This document shows, piece after piece, positions 56,767 through 64,000 of a stretch of 64,000 nucleotides of DNA; within the stretch, counting starts at the first letter, position 1; every line of letters starts with the position of its first letter. This DNA is from Pseudorhodoplanes sinuspersici (lineage in GTDB: Bacteria; Pseudomonadota; Alphaproteobacteria; Rhizobiales; Xanthobacteraceae), in contig NZ_CP021112.1 in NCBI RefSeq assembly GCF_002119765.1, forward strand, positions 1,234,501 to 1,298,500, in the 5' to 3' direction. The notes below the pieces were generated by a model. That model ran no database searches and was not told the origin of the DNA. It saw nothing but the letters and a program-made list of their open reading frames with translations. A program made the position numbers and the translations under genes.

Positions 56767-57152
56767 TCAGCGCTTCGTCACTACCTGTTCGGACCGCTCG
56801 TCATAAGGCGGCGCATAGATCACCAGCAGCCGGATCACCGGACTGGCGACCTTGATGTTGTGAAACACTCTGGCAGGGAAATAGGGCAAATCACCAGCCT
56901 TGACGTTGTACGGTTCGTCGTCGTTCTCGACCAGCGCCTCGCCTTCCAGTACACAAGCGGCCTGATCGAGATCGGGGTGCGCATGCGCCAGCGCACCTTC
57001 GTTGCGCTCGATTTCTCGCAGCACAATTTCCAGATGCCGGGAGCCATTGACGCGCGGACCGATCAGTCGCTTGTTGCGCGTGCCCGTATGATTGGCGGCG
57101 AATAAGCTTCGATCTCATCGGGACGGATCACATATTTCGAGCATTGTGACAT
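56767..57152 (-). pseudogene. Single-cupin protein gene with a frameshift
   Basis: ATG at 57152, eight bases after GAGAGG, opens MSQCSKYVIRPDEIEAYSPP, then the frame shifts near 57090-57105. The next frame continues NHTGTRNKRLIGPRVNGSRHLEIVL, EGALAHAHPDLDQAACVLEGEALV (cupin motif 1) and PARVFHN (motif 2) to 56767. The two halves join in a sensible order, so this is one gene with a single-base loss or a sequencing error. It is last in the reverse-strand acyl-CoA operon, 19 bp from the reductase gene. Confidence 0.72.
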
Positions 57153-57171
57153 TGGCGTAGCCTCTCGTTCT

Positions 57172-58203
57172 TCATAACGCTGGCGACAACGCAGGCCCGC
57201 CAATGGTCGGCGACAACAGCCCCCGATCCCGCGCAATCCTGGTCACGATTGCAGCGACGGTATCGAGCGTCGGCGTTGCGAGATTGACCGAACGGGCGAA
57301 GGCCACCGGCGCAAGAACAATTTCGGCGATTTCCATCGGCCGCCGCTGCTCGTAATCCTGCAGGAGCGACGGCTTGTGATTGAGCAACCGCGCGACCATG
57401 CGCTCGGGATCAAGCTTGTCATCAAGCGGAAAGCCATGCGCGGCCGCGATGGCCAGGCCCTCGCGCACAATGCGCATATAAATTTCCCTGAGCGCCGCAT
57501 CATCGCGCGTGCCATCGGAACGATTGCCAGTCGCCAGTGCTAGCGTCGACCCGCTCATATTGGTCAGCAGCTTGGCCCAGACTGCCGCCCGGATGTCGCC
57601 GGGATCTGTCGAGATGATATCGGCCTCGCTCAACGCCTTGCGCAAATCCGCAATGATGTCGTTGCCGCGGCCATCGATCGCGCCGATATCCATCCGGTTG
57701 TGATCGGGCGAATTGTTGCGGATGATGCCGGGCGCTTCGACCTCGTTAGCCGAATAGATCAAGCCGCCAACAATCTGATCGAGACGCATTGCCTTCAGAA
57801 AGGCTTCGCCCAGATCAAAGATTGGCAGCTTCGGCGGCGTCGGACATTTGGGTGACAGCTTGAGCGGATACCACCAGGTCATTCCATTTTGTGGAAAGAC
57901 GACAAGGGTGTCATGACCGATAACGGGCGCGATCTGCGGCGCGATCAATGGAATCGCGGTCGCCTTGACGGCAACGATCACCACGTCTTGTACGCCGAAA
58001 TCCTTCGCATTGTCGCTTGCGGCAACTTCGGCGGCCAGCAGCTCGTTGCCGCTGCGTAACGTCAGACCGTTTTCACGGATGGCGACCAGATGCGGCCCGC
58101 GCGCGATCACCGAAATATCATGGCCCGCACGTGCCAGCTTGACGGCAAAATGACCACCCGTCGCTCCAGCTCCGTAAATGCAAATACGCAAAGGTGTCCT
58201 CAC
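57172..58203 (-). CDS. Ketopantoate reductase-like protein (PanE/ApbA family)
   Basis: A 343-residue NADPH-dependent reductase-like protein. The N-terminal Rossmann motif is IYGAGATGGHFAVKLARAGHD. The conserved Lys in VKLL-type segment reads WAKLLTNMSGSTLALATGN, and a C-terminal helical domain follows (PLDDKLDPERMVARLLNHKPSLLQD). True PanE is usually shorter (about 300), so a 2-hydroxy-acid/2-oxo-acid reductase of this family with another substrate is likely. The start is either GTG 58203 or TTG 58191, the latter six bases after GAGG. It lies 10 bp after the AtuA-like gene. Confidence 0.85.
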   Translation of the reverse strand: MRTPLRICIYGAGATGGHFAVKLARAGHDISVIARGPHLVAIRENGLTLRSGNELLAAEVAASDNAKDFGVQDVVIVAVKATAIPLIAPQIAPVIGHDTLVVFPQNGMTWWYPLKLSPKCPTPPKLPIFDLGEAFLKAMRLDQIVGGLIYSANEVEAPGIIRNNSPDHNRMDIGAIDGRGNDIIADLRKALSEADIISTDPGDIRAAVWAKLLTNMSGSTLALATGNRSDGTRDDAALREIYMRIVREGLAIAAAHGFPLDDKLDPERMVARLLNHKPSLLQDYEQRRPMEIAEIVLAPVAFARSVNLATPTLDTVAAIVTRIARDRGLLSPTIGGPALSPAL

Positions 58204-58212
58204 TCGGCGGGA

Positions 58213-60036
58213 TCAAGCAGGACTGTTGCTCGATCTGGATTGCAGGTCTTTGTCAGGCTGCAAGCTCTGCGCCACCGAAAGTGGCACTTTGATCTTCATC
58301 TCCAGCGCCATCTGGCCGAACGCTTTGCCTTGCGGGTCGATGCGTCGCGACGCCATGCCACCGCCGCCGAGCGCGTCCTCCATCAGGAAATTGAATGCGT
58401 GCAAACCCGGCGCTTCGTAGCGCACCACCTTGCCATGCACGAGACCATCGAAATGCGCCGCCATCTTTTCCGGCGTCACTTCACGCCGCAGGATCGGCAC
58501 ATAAGCGGGATCGCGGGCGATGATCGCAACATTCGATGAGTTGCCCTTATCGCCCGAACGCGCGACGGCAAGGCTGCGCAGGTCGATTTCGACAGACGCG
58601 CCATCTTGCGCGGGAATGGCATGATCCGCCTTCTCGGCTGGGGCGACATAACCGCCGTGCGACGGCACATCGACAGAGAAAGGTTCTTCATTGCCGATTT
58701 GCACCGCCGGGGCGCTAAGAGCAGCCTTATCGATAAAGAATGTGAACAGCCGCACGACCGGCACCGGTTTCGGACGCCCGGAGAAGATGCCGGTCGTGCC
58801 TTGCGCGAAGCCGAGGCCAACCGACCCGAGCTCGCGTGCGAACACATCGATGCCCTCACGGTCGACATGATCGACCACAAGGCGCAGCAATACTTCGCGC
58901 GCCATCCGGACATTGGCTTTCGGACCATAGGCCGATTCCGAGCCCAGCACTTCGGTATGCGCCGCGGTGAAGTCCGGCAATTGCCGCTGGCGAAACAACA
59001 TGCGCGCACGGGCAAGCAATGCATCTGCGGTTCTCTCCGCTTTCAAGACGGCATCCGGTCCGACGATCGACACCGTCGCAACACCGCGCCAGCCATCCTG
59101 ATAGGTCGCGGACACCTTGTATTGCGATGTCGGCGGATAGCCGCGCGCTCCGCTCACGCGCACGCGATTGTCCCCAATCTGTTCGAGCGTCACTTGCCTA
59201 AAATCGGCAACGACATCGGGAAGGATGTAAGCCGCCGGATCGCCGACTTCGTACAACACCTGCTCGGCGACCGAGGCCGGCACGATCAAGCCACCGGTGT
59301 TATCCGGCTTTGACAACACGAAACTGCCATCGGCGCTGCAGGACGCGATCGGATAACCGATATTCTCCCAACCCGGCACTTTCTCCCAGTCGGTATGCAC
59401 GCCTCCGGTCGATTGCGGTCCACATTCGAGGATATGGCCGACGAGACTCCCAGCCGCGAGCCTGTCATAATCGTCCGCCGCCCATTTGAATTCGTGCATC
59501 AGGATACCGAGCGCGAGCGCAGAATCCGCACAACGCCCGGTAATGACGATATCGGCGCCGCAATCGAGCGCCGCTGCAATCGGCAATGCGCCGAGATAGG
59601 CATTGGCGGTCAGCAGCTTTTCCGGCAAGGTTTCGCCGGTGGAGGCTTCGCGCGCCGTCGTCCGCAGTGCATCGATGCGCGGCAGCACGTCATCGCCTTC
59701 GACCACCGCGATCTGGAGCGATAGTCCAAGTTCATTGCAAACCTGTTCCAAAGCGCGCTTGGCAGCATGCGGATTGACGCCACCGCCATTGCTAACGACC
59801 TTGATGCCGCGTCTGGCGATCTCCGGCAGAGACTGTTTGAGATAGGCGACGAAATCCGGCGGAAAGCCGGCATTCGCATCCTTCATGCGCGCCCGCGCGA
59901 GAAGCGACATCGTCACTTCGGCGAGATAGTCCATCATCAGATAATGAACATCCGCCGTCAGCAATTGCGGAATGGCCATCGGGCTGTCGCCCCAGGCGCC
60001 GGACGCGCCGCCGATCCTGACGATACGGTCTGTCAC
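58213..60036 (-). CDS. AtuA-family protein (DUF1446, acyclic terpene utilisation-like)
   Basis: A 607-residue protein from GTG 60036 (VTDRIVRIGGASGAWGDSP). The N-terminal ~450 residues have the DUF1446 pattern: GGASGAWGDS, NGGGVNPHAAKRALEQVC, TANAYLGALPIAAALDCGADIVITGRCADSALALG. The C-terminal ~110 residues (LRSLAVARSGDKGNSSNVAIIARD) are the AtuA-like ferredoxin-fold domain. Family members act with acyl-CoA enzymes in acyclic terpene and other branched-acid degradation, but the exact reaction is unknown. An ATG at 60066 lies inside a repeat and is rejected as start. Confidence 0.85.
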   Translation of the reverse strand: MTDRIVRIGGASGAWGDSPMAIPQLLTADVHYLMMDYLAEVTMSLLARARMKDANAGFPPDFVAYLKQSLPEIARRGIKVVSNGGGVNPHAAKRALEQVCNELGLSLQIAVVEGDDVLPRIDALRTTAREASTGETLPEKLLTANAYLGALPIAAALDCGADIVITGRCADSALALGILMHEFKWAADDYDRLAAGSLVGHILECGPQSTGGVHTDWEKVPGWENIGYPIASCSADGSFVLSKPDNTGGLIVPASVAEQVLYEVGDPAAYILPDVVADFRQVTLEQIGDNRVRVSGARGYPPTSQYKVSATYQDGWRGVATVSIVGPDAVLKAERTADALLARARMLFRQRQLPDFTAAHTEVLGSESAYGPKANVRMAREVLLRLVVDHVDREGIDVFARELGSVGLGFAQGTTGIFSGRPKPVPVVRLFTFFIDKAALSAPAVQIGNEEPFSVDVPSHGGYVAPAEKADHAIPAQDGASVEIDLRSLAVARSGDKGNSSNVAIIARDPAYVPILRREVTPEKMAAHFDGLVHGKVVRYEAPGLHAFNFLMEDALGGGGMASRRIDPQGKAFGQMALEMKIKVPLSVAQSLQPDKDLQSRSSNSPA

Positions 60037-60060
60037 GTGCCGCCCCGCTTCATATCCGCT

Positions 60061-60105
60061 GAGCATGATTGTTCGAAAACCGCTTCACACTTTTCGGCAT
60101 GCTCT
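60061..60105. repeat. Palindromic repeat, family E copy 3
   Basis: GAGCATGA and GCATGCTC arms enclose CGAAAACCG and TTTTCGG. It sits inside the operon between the acyl-CoA dehydrogenase and AtuA-like genes. The dehydrogenase TAG stop (60104-60106) overlaps its right end. Confidence 0.8.
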
Positions 60106-61282
60106 AGTACGACTTTGGCAAGCCAAGCTCGCGCTCGGCGATGTAATTCAGCACCATCTCGCGCGAGACCGGCGCAAGACGCACGACCACCGATTCGCGG
60201 AAATAACGCTCGACATGGAATTCGGCGGCATAACCCATGCCGCCATGCGTACGCACTGCGCGATCGGTCGCCTTGAAGCAGGCATCGGCGGCGAAATATT
60301 TCGCGGCATTCGCCTGCGCACCGCAAGGCTGACCGGAATCGTAAAGCTCCGCCGCATGCAGCGTCATCAACTCGCCGGCAAGAAGCTCCGACCAGCTTTC
60401 CGCCAAAGGATGCTGGATCGACTGGTTCTGGCCGATCGGCCGGCCAAACACCACGCGTTCACCGGCATAGGCCACAGCCTTCTCCAGCGCACGGCGGCCG
60501 ATGCCCACCGCTTCTGCCGCGTTGAGGATGCGCTCGGGATTGAGGCTATCGAGGATGTAGCGGAAGCCCTTGCCATCCTCGCCGATGCGATGCTCCACCG
60601 GCACTTCGAGATTGTCATAGAAGGTCTGGTTTGAATTGACCGCGTGGCGGCCCATCTTCGGGATTTCGCGCACCTCGATCCTGGAGCGGTCGAAATCGGT
60701 ATAGAACAGCGTCAGGCCATCGGTCGGCTTCTTGCATTCCTCGATCGGCACCGTGCGCGCGAGCAACACGATCTTGTCAGCCTGCTGCGCGGTCGAGGTC
60801 CAGATCTTCTGGCCGTTGACGATGTAATGGTCGCCTTTCAACACGGCCCGCGTCTTGATCTTCGAGGTATCAAGGCCGGCATCCGGCTCGGTGACGCCGA
60901 AACAGGTACGCGACGACCCATCGATGATGGACGGCAGCCATTTCTTTTTCTGCTCGTCGGTGCCGTGCTTGACGATCGAATGCAGACCGAAAATGTTGAT
61001 GTGAATGGTCGAGCACGCCGCAAACACGCCAGCCGAATGCGCGACCTCCTGCATCATGATTGCCGCTTCAGTGACGCCAAGCCCCGCGCCGCCGTAGTCC
61101 TCCGGCATGGCGATGCCGAGCCAGCCGCCATCGGCCATGGCCTTTGCAAATTCATGCGGGAAGGAATGCGTGCGATCCTTCTCCAGCCAATAGTCATCGC
61201 CGAAGCGATCGCAGATTGCGCGGATCGCATCGCGGATTTCGCGCCTTTCCGGCGTATTACACAAGGAATCGAAGGTCTTCAC
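60104..61282 (-). CDS. Acyl-CoA dehydrogenase
   Basis: A 392-residue flavoenzyme with the ACAD motifs AMPEDYGGAGLG, CFGVTEPDAGLDTSKIKTRAV, IWTSTAQQADK and a C-terminal RTHGGMGYAAEFHVERYFRES. It would introduce an alpha,beta double bond into an acyl-CoA; the substrate is unknown. It starts three bases after the CoA-transferase gene ends, and its stop lies in a family E repeat. Confidence 0.93.
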   Translation of the reverse strand: MKTFDSLCNTPERREIRDAIRAICDRFGDDYWLEKDRTHSFPHEFAKAMADGGWLGIAMPEDYGGAGLGVTEAAIMMQEVAHSAGVFAACSTIHINIFGLHSIVKHGTDEQKKKWLPSIIDGSSRTCFGVTEPDAGLDTSKIKTRAVLKGDHYIVNGQKIWTSTAQQADKIVLLARTVPIEECKKPTDGLTLFYTDFDRSRIEVREIPKMGRHAVNSNQTFYDNLEVPVEHRIGEDGKGFRYILDSLNPERILNAAEAVGIGRRALEKAVAYAGERVVFGRPIGQNQSIQHPLAESWSELLAGELMTLHAAELYDSGQPCGAQANAAKYFAADACFKATDRAVRTHGGMGYAAEFHVERYFRESVVVRLAPVSREMVLNYIAERELGLPKSY

Positions 61283-61285
61283 GCG

Positions 61286-62515
61286 TTATTCCTCGATCTT
61301 TTCCGACATCTTTTTGCTGGTTACGTCCTTGGCGCGGCCAGGAAAAATCTCGTCGGTATGTTCGCCGAGATTGGGCGCAAGGCGCCGGATCGATGCCGGC
61401 GTCTTTGAGAATTTCACCGGGAAACGCGCAGTCTTCAGCCGGCCTTCGGTCGGATGATCCATTTCCTGAAACAGCTTCACGGCTTTCAGATGCGGGTCTT
61501 CGAACAAACCCTCAAGCCGATTCACCGCATACGCCGGAATATCGGCAGCGCGCAAAGCCGCGATCCATTCGCCGGTCGTCTTCTGCGGCAGATATTGTTC
61601 GAGATACCGCCCCATATCCTCGGCATATTGCGTGCGTGTTTCCTGCGTCTTGAAGCGTGGATCGGTGTCAAGCAGATCAGGTTGGCCGATCATCGCCGAA
61701 AAGGCGCGCCAATGTTTGTCAGTGTAAACGACCAGCGCAAGATGACCGTCCTTTGTCGGATAAGGCCCACGGACGCGCGACATCAGCCGTTTGTAGCCCA
61801 TGTCCCCGAGCGGTGGCACGAAAGCACCACCACCCATGTGATCGGCGAGGACAAATTGCACCATCGTCTCCAGCATCGGCACCTCGATCTCCTGGCCTTC
61901 GCCGGTGACAGCGCGATGATGCAGCGCGCTGATGATCGAAATGGCGAGATAGAGACCGACAACGCGATCGCAGATATTCACCGGCGCATAGCGCGGCACG
62001 CCATCGATCGCGCCGAACAAGCCGGCGATGCCGCAGGCCGCCTGCGTGAGGTCGTCATAAACGGCCTGGCCGGCATTCGGCCCGTCGGAGCCATAACCGA
62101 CCGCGAGGCAGTAGATGATCTCCGGATTCACCGCGCTGATAGCGTCATAACCGAGGCCAAGCCGTGCCATCGCCTGCGGCCGCATGTTGGAGACGAACAC
62201 ATCCGCATCGGACACGAGCGACAGCAGCGCCTCGCGATCCTTCGCGTTCTTCAAGTCGAGCACGACGCTGCGCTTGTTGCGATTGGCCTGCAGATAGAGC
62301 GGCCCCATGCCGTCGCTGCGGTTGGGACCCACCCAGCGCATGGAATCGCCGCCGGCGGATTCCACCTTGATGACGTCGGCGCCGAGATCGCCGAGGATTT
62401 GCGTCGCAGATGGCCCCATCACGACGGTCGTCAGATCGATAACGCGCACGCCAGCCAACGGACCGGACGCCTTTTGCGAGCCGGACGCCGATATGGCACC
62501 GCCTTCAGACCTCAC
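61286..62515 (-). CDS. Family III CoA-transferase (CaiB/BaiF)
   Basis: A 409-residue transferase that attaches CoA to a carboxylic acid using an acyl-CoA donor. Motifs are GVRVIDLTTVVMGPSATQILGDLGADVIKVE, RNKRSVVLDLKN and YGSDGPNAGQAVYDDLTQAACG. At the position of the nucleophilic Asp (Asp169 in formyl-CoA transferase) it has Glu216 in EIEVPMLETMVQF. The start is GTG 62515, after GGAGGAAGCCG. It is the first gene of the operon, and two operator-like boxes lie just upstream. Confidence 0.93.
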   Translation of the reverse strand: MRSEGGAISASGSQKASGPLAGVRVIDLTTVVMGPSATQILGDLGADVIKVESAGGDSMRWVGPNRSDGMGPLYLQANRNKRSVVLDLKNAKDREALLSLVSDADVFVSNMRPQAMARLGLGYDAISAVNPEIIYCLAVGYGSDGPNAGQAVYDDLTQAACGIAGLFGAIDGVPRYAPVNICDRVVGLYLAISIISALHHRAVTGEGQEIEVPMLETMVQFVLADHMGGGAFVPPLGDMGYKRLMSRVRGPYPTKDGHLALVVYTDKHWRAFSAMIGQPDLLDTDPRFKTQETRTQYAEDMGRYLEQYLPQKTTGEWIAALRAADIPAYAVNRLEGLFEDPHLKAVKLFQEMDHPTEGRLKTARFPVKFSKTPASIRRLAPNLGEHTDEIFPGRAKDVTSKKMSEKIEE

Positions 62516-62530
62516 CGGCTTCCTCCATTA

Positions 62531-62564
62531 TTCGCTATTGCGAAATTATTATCGCTATTTCGAA
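62531..62564. promoter_or_regulatory. Tandem IclR-type operator boxes upstream of the CoA-transferase operon
   Basis: TTCGCTATTGCGAA (62531-62544) and ATCGCTATTTCGAA (62551-62564) are two related palindromic boxes spaced exactly 20 bp start to start, two turns of the helix. They lie in the 100-bp gap between the IclR gene and the CoA-transferase gene. IclR regulators commonly use tandem sites with such spacing. Confidence 0.65.
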
Positions 62565-62615
62565 TATTTTTAGAGCCGGGTCATGGCAGAGTCAAACCGG
62601 GGCCGGTGCGGCTGC

Positions 62616-63350
62616 TTAATCGTTGCCGCCAAGCGCGCGGCAGGTGTCGAGCGTCAACTTGATCGCCTGATCGAGCTTGCCGGCCATGCGAGAACTTGGC
62701 CCCGCGATGGTGACGATGTAGTCGGCACCATTCCAGCGGAAGAGGGCCGAGACCGTGGTCGCATCCTCGACGCTCTCCTCGCGATTGAGAAAATAGCCTT
62801 GGCGTTGCGACCGCTCAATGTCCTCCCGCAGTTCCGCTTTGGTGCGGATGGTCTTCGGCGTCATCGGCGTCAACTTGGCAGTCTTCAGATAGGCTTCGAA
62901 CTTGTCCGGCGGTAGGCTACCGAGAAAGGCCTTGCCGGCCGATGTCGCATGCAGACTTCGCACAGTGCTGCCGACACGGACCATGAAGCGCAGTGGATGC
63001 GTCGGCTCGAACACGAGAAGATAATTCGCGGTCGATTTTCCGGCTTTCGCCAGCGATACCGATTCGTCGATCGTGTCACGGGCCTTCCGCAACAGGATGT
63101 CGGCGCGCTGCAGGATCGGATCGTGATCGGTGATCACCTTCGCCAGATCGAACAGCCGAACCGTCGGATAAAACCCGGCGCGCTGGCCGATCTCATAAAG
63201 GTAGCCACGCGCCAGCAATGCGCGTAACACGTCGTGACAGCTCGAAGCCGGGATATTGAGCAACCGGGAAATATCGGACAACGATAACGGCCGGCGTTCG
63301 GCCGCAAACAGTTCGATGAAATCGAGAGTCCGGTCGACAATCTTCGACAT
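62616..63350 (-). CDS. IclR-family regulator
   Basis: A 244-residue regulator. The winged helix (LSLSDISRLLNIPASSCHDVLRALLARGYLYEIGQRAGFYPT) is followed by an effector-binding domain with SVSLAKAGKSTANYLLVFEPTHPLRFMVRVGSTVRSLHATSAGKAFLGSL. It reads toward the operon it likely controls, ending 100 bp before it. ATG 63350 (MSKIVDRTLDF) is the usual IclR start; an upstream frame to 63401 is possible. Confidence 0.92.
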   Translation of the reverse strand: MSKIVDRTLDFIELFAAERRPLSLSDISRLLNIPASSCHDVLRALLARGYLYEIGQRAGFYPTVRLFDLAKVITDHDPILQRADILLRKARDTIDESVSLAKAGKSTANYLLVFEPTHPLRFMVRVGSTVRSLHATSAGKAFLGSLPPDKFEAYLKTAKLTPMTPKTIRTKAELREDIERSQRQGYFLNREESVEDATTVSALFRWNGADYIVTIAGPSSRMAGKLDQAIKLTLDTCRALGGND

Positions 63351-63466
63351 CAGACGGCGTGGCTCCGCTTGATCGTGCGTCCGCACGATCGCCGATAACA
63401 AAGCCTTTTCTTACAGGCTTCCCAACGGATTGTCTTGATTCATTATGGGCGCAAAAGCCGCCTGCA

Positions 63467-64000
63467 TCAGAAATAGGATTGCAGAGTCCCGCGGCGGCGC
63501 ACGTCGAGGGTTGCGCAGTGATACGCACCGCCAAATGCAGCGTAATGCAGAAAAGGCACAGGAATGGTTTCAAACCCCCACTGCTCAAGCGCACGAACCA
63601 TGCCTTGGTGATGCGGATCGACGATCGCCCGTTTCTGGTCGACCATTAAGATGTTCATGCTCAGCCATCGCCCACACATCGATGTGATTTCGAGCAGCTT
63701 CTCGTTCTTGATCGGCTCCGGCTCAGGCGCGGTCAGGACGTCCCAGGACTTGAAAATATCCGGCAAAAGACTGACGTCGACGTATTCCGGATTCACCAGC
63801 AGCTTTCCCGGCGCCAGCGGCAAGAGCGTCGTATCGATATGCATTGGATTGGGGCAGCGGCTTTCGATTTCATGGATACGATAATCCGGGCCAAGATGGC
63901 GTCTCAGCCATTCGATGCCTGAAAGGTTTGTGACATTGCTCCGCGTTACCAGAAGATCGCGGCCGCAGCGCACGAAGTCGGCTGCGTCAAACACTGGCTC
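63467..64000 (-). CDS. Glycine amidinotransferase-like protein, partial (cut by right edge)
   Basis: The last 177 residues of an amidinotransferase-fold protein. PVFDAADFVRCGRDLLVTRS, CPNPMHIDTTLLPL, GRWLSMNILMVDQKRAIVD and GGAYHCATLDVRRRGTLQSYF closely match vertebrate arginine:glycine amidinotransferase: Asp of DAAD, His of PMHID and the catalytic Cys in the GG-x-x-HC segment are all kept. The N-terminal half lies beyond 64000. The product in bacteria may be guanidinoacetate or an inosamine derivative. It is encoded upstream of the IclR gene on the same strand, with a 116-bp gap between its stop and the IclR start. Confidence 0.9.
   Translation of the reverse strand, partial: EPVFDAADFVRCGRDLLVTRSNVTNLSGIEWLRRHLGPDYRIHEIESRCPNPMHIDTTLLPLAPGKLLVNPEYVDVSLLPDIFKSWDVLTAPEPEPIKNEKLLEITSMCGRWLSMNILMVDQKRAIVDPHHQGMVRALEQWGFETIPVPFLHYAAFGGAYHCATLDVRRRGTLQSYF

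Overview
The window looks like chromosomal DNA of a GC-rich alphaproteobacterium of the order Hyphomicrobiales, close to Bradyrhizobium, Rhodopseudomonas or Xanthobacteraceae. The signs are the RegB/RegA redox pair, the PD-(D/E)XK protein MmcB, mutS and glnD in the same neighbourhood, an alphaproteobacterial intracellular PHB depolymerase, and several families of short palindromic intergenic repeats typical of that group. I found no tRNA, rRNA, CRISPR array, prophage or insertion sequence. The two ends cut through genes: a MetE-like methyltransferase on the left and a glycine amidinotransferase-like gene on the right.

Left third (1-25.4 kb): catabolism of lignin-type aromatics. A GntR regulator and a tetrahydrofolate-dependent aromatic O-demethylase (LigM type) are divergent, with two identical TGTATACA boxes between them. 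Next come protocatechuate 3,4-dioxygenase (pcaHG), beta-ketoadipyl-CoA thiolase (pcaF) and a two-subunit 3-oxoacid CoA-transferase (pcaIJ). A forward block follows: crotonase, feruloyl-CoA-synthase-like ligase, thiolase, short-chain dehydrogenase and 4-hydroxybenzoyl-CoA-type thioesterase. This is a plausible full set for shortening an activated hydroxycinnamate side chain to a benzoate. A MarR regulator is divergent from a TRAP transporter (DctP-DctQ-DctM). Indolepyruvate-ferredoxin-oxidoreductase-like iorAB, a thiamine-diphosphate decarboxylase-like enzyme and an amidohydrolase follow. The marR/dctP gap and the iorA leader share a near-identical 20-bp site, which ties transporter and iorAB into one putative regulon. 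The expected flow is uptake, CoA activation, side-chain shortening, vanillate or 4-hydroxybenzoate, protocatechuate, beta-ketoadipate, then succinyl-CoA and acetyl-CoA. pcaB, pcaC, pcaD and a 4-hydroxybenzoate hydroxylase are not in the window.

Middle (25.4-50.9 kb): mainly housekeeping and envelope genes: mutS, a membrane protein, a reverse-strand cassette (sulfonate/taurine-type ABC transporter, zinc alcohol dehydrogenase, OsmC protein), glnD, a GlxA-like AraC regulator divergent from a methyltransferase, a small secreted Ala/Lys-rich protein, a class A penicillin-binding protein, a Bcr/CflA exporter, a YgjP-like metallopeptidase, phaZ, an ABC-2 exporter pair, regB-regA, mmcB and mtnA.

Right end (51-64 kb): a von Willebrand A gene broken by a small deletion and frameshift, an arylformamidase-like hydrolase, a TauE/SafE permease, glutaryl-CoA dehydrogenase and an L,D-transpeptidase. 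A reverse-strand acyl-CoA operon follows, with a family III CoA-transferase, acyl-CoA dehydrogenase, AtuA-like protein, ketopantoate-reductase-like protein and a frameshifted cupin. It sits behind an IclR regulator gene and a tandem operator-like repeat.

All functions are inferred from sequence by eye. No database search was run.
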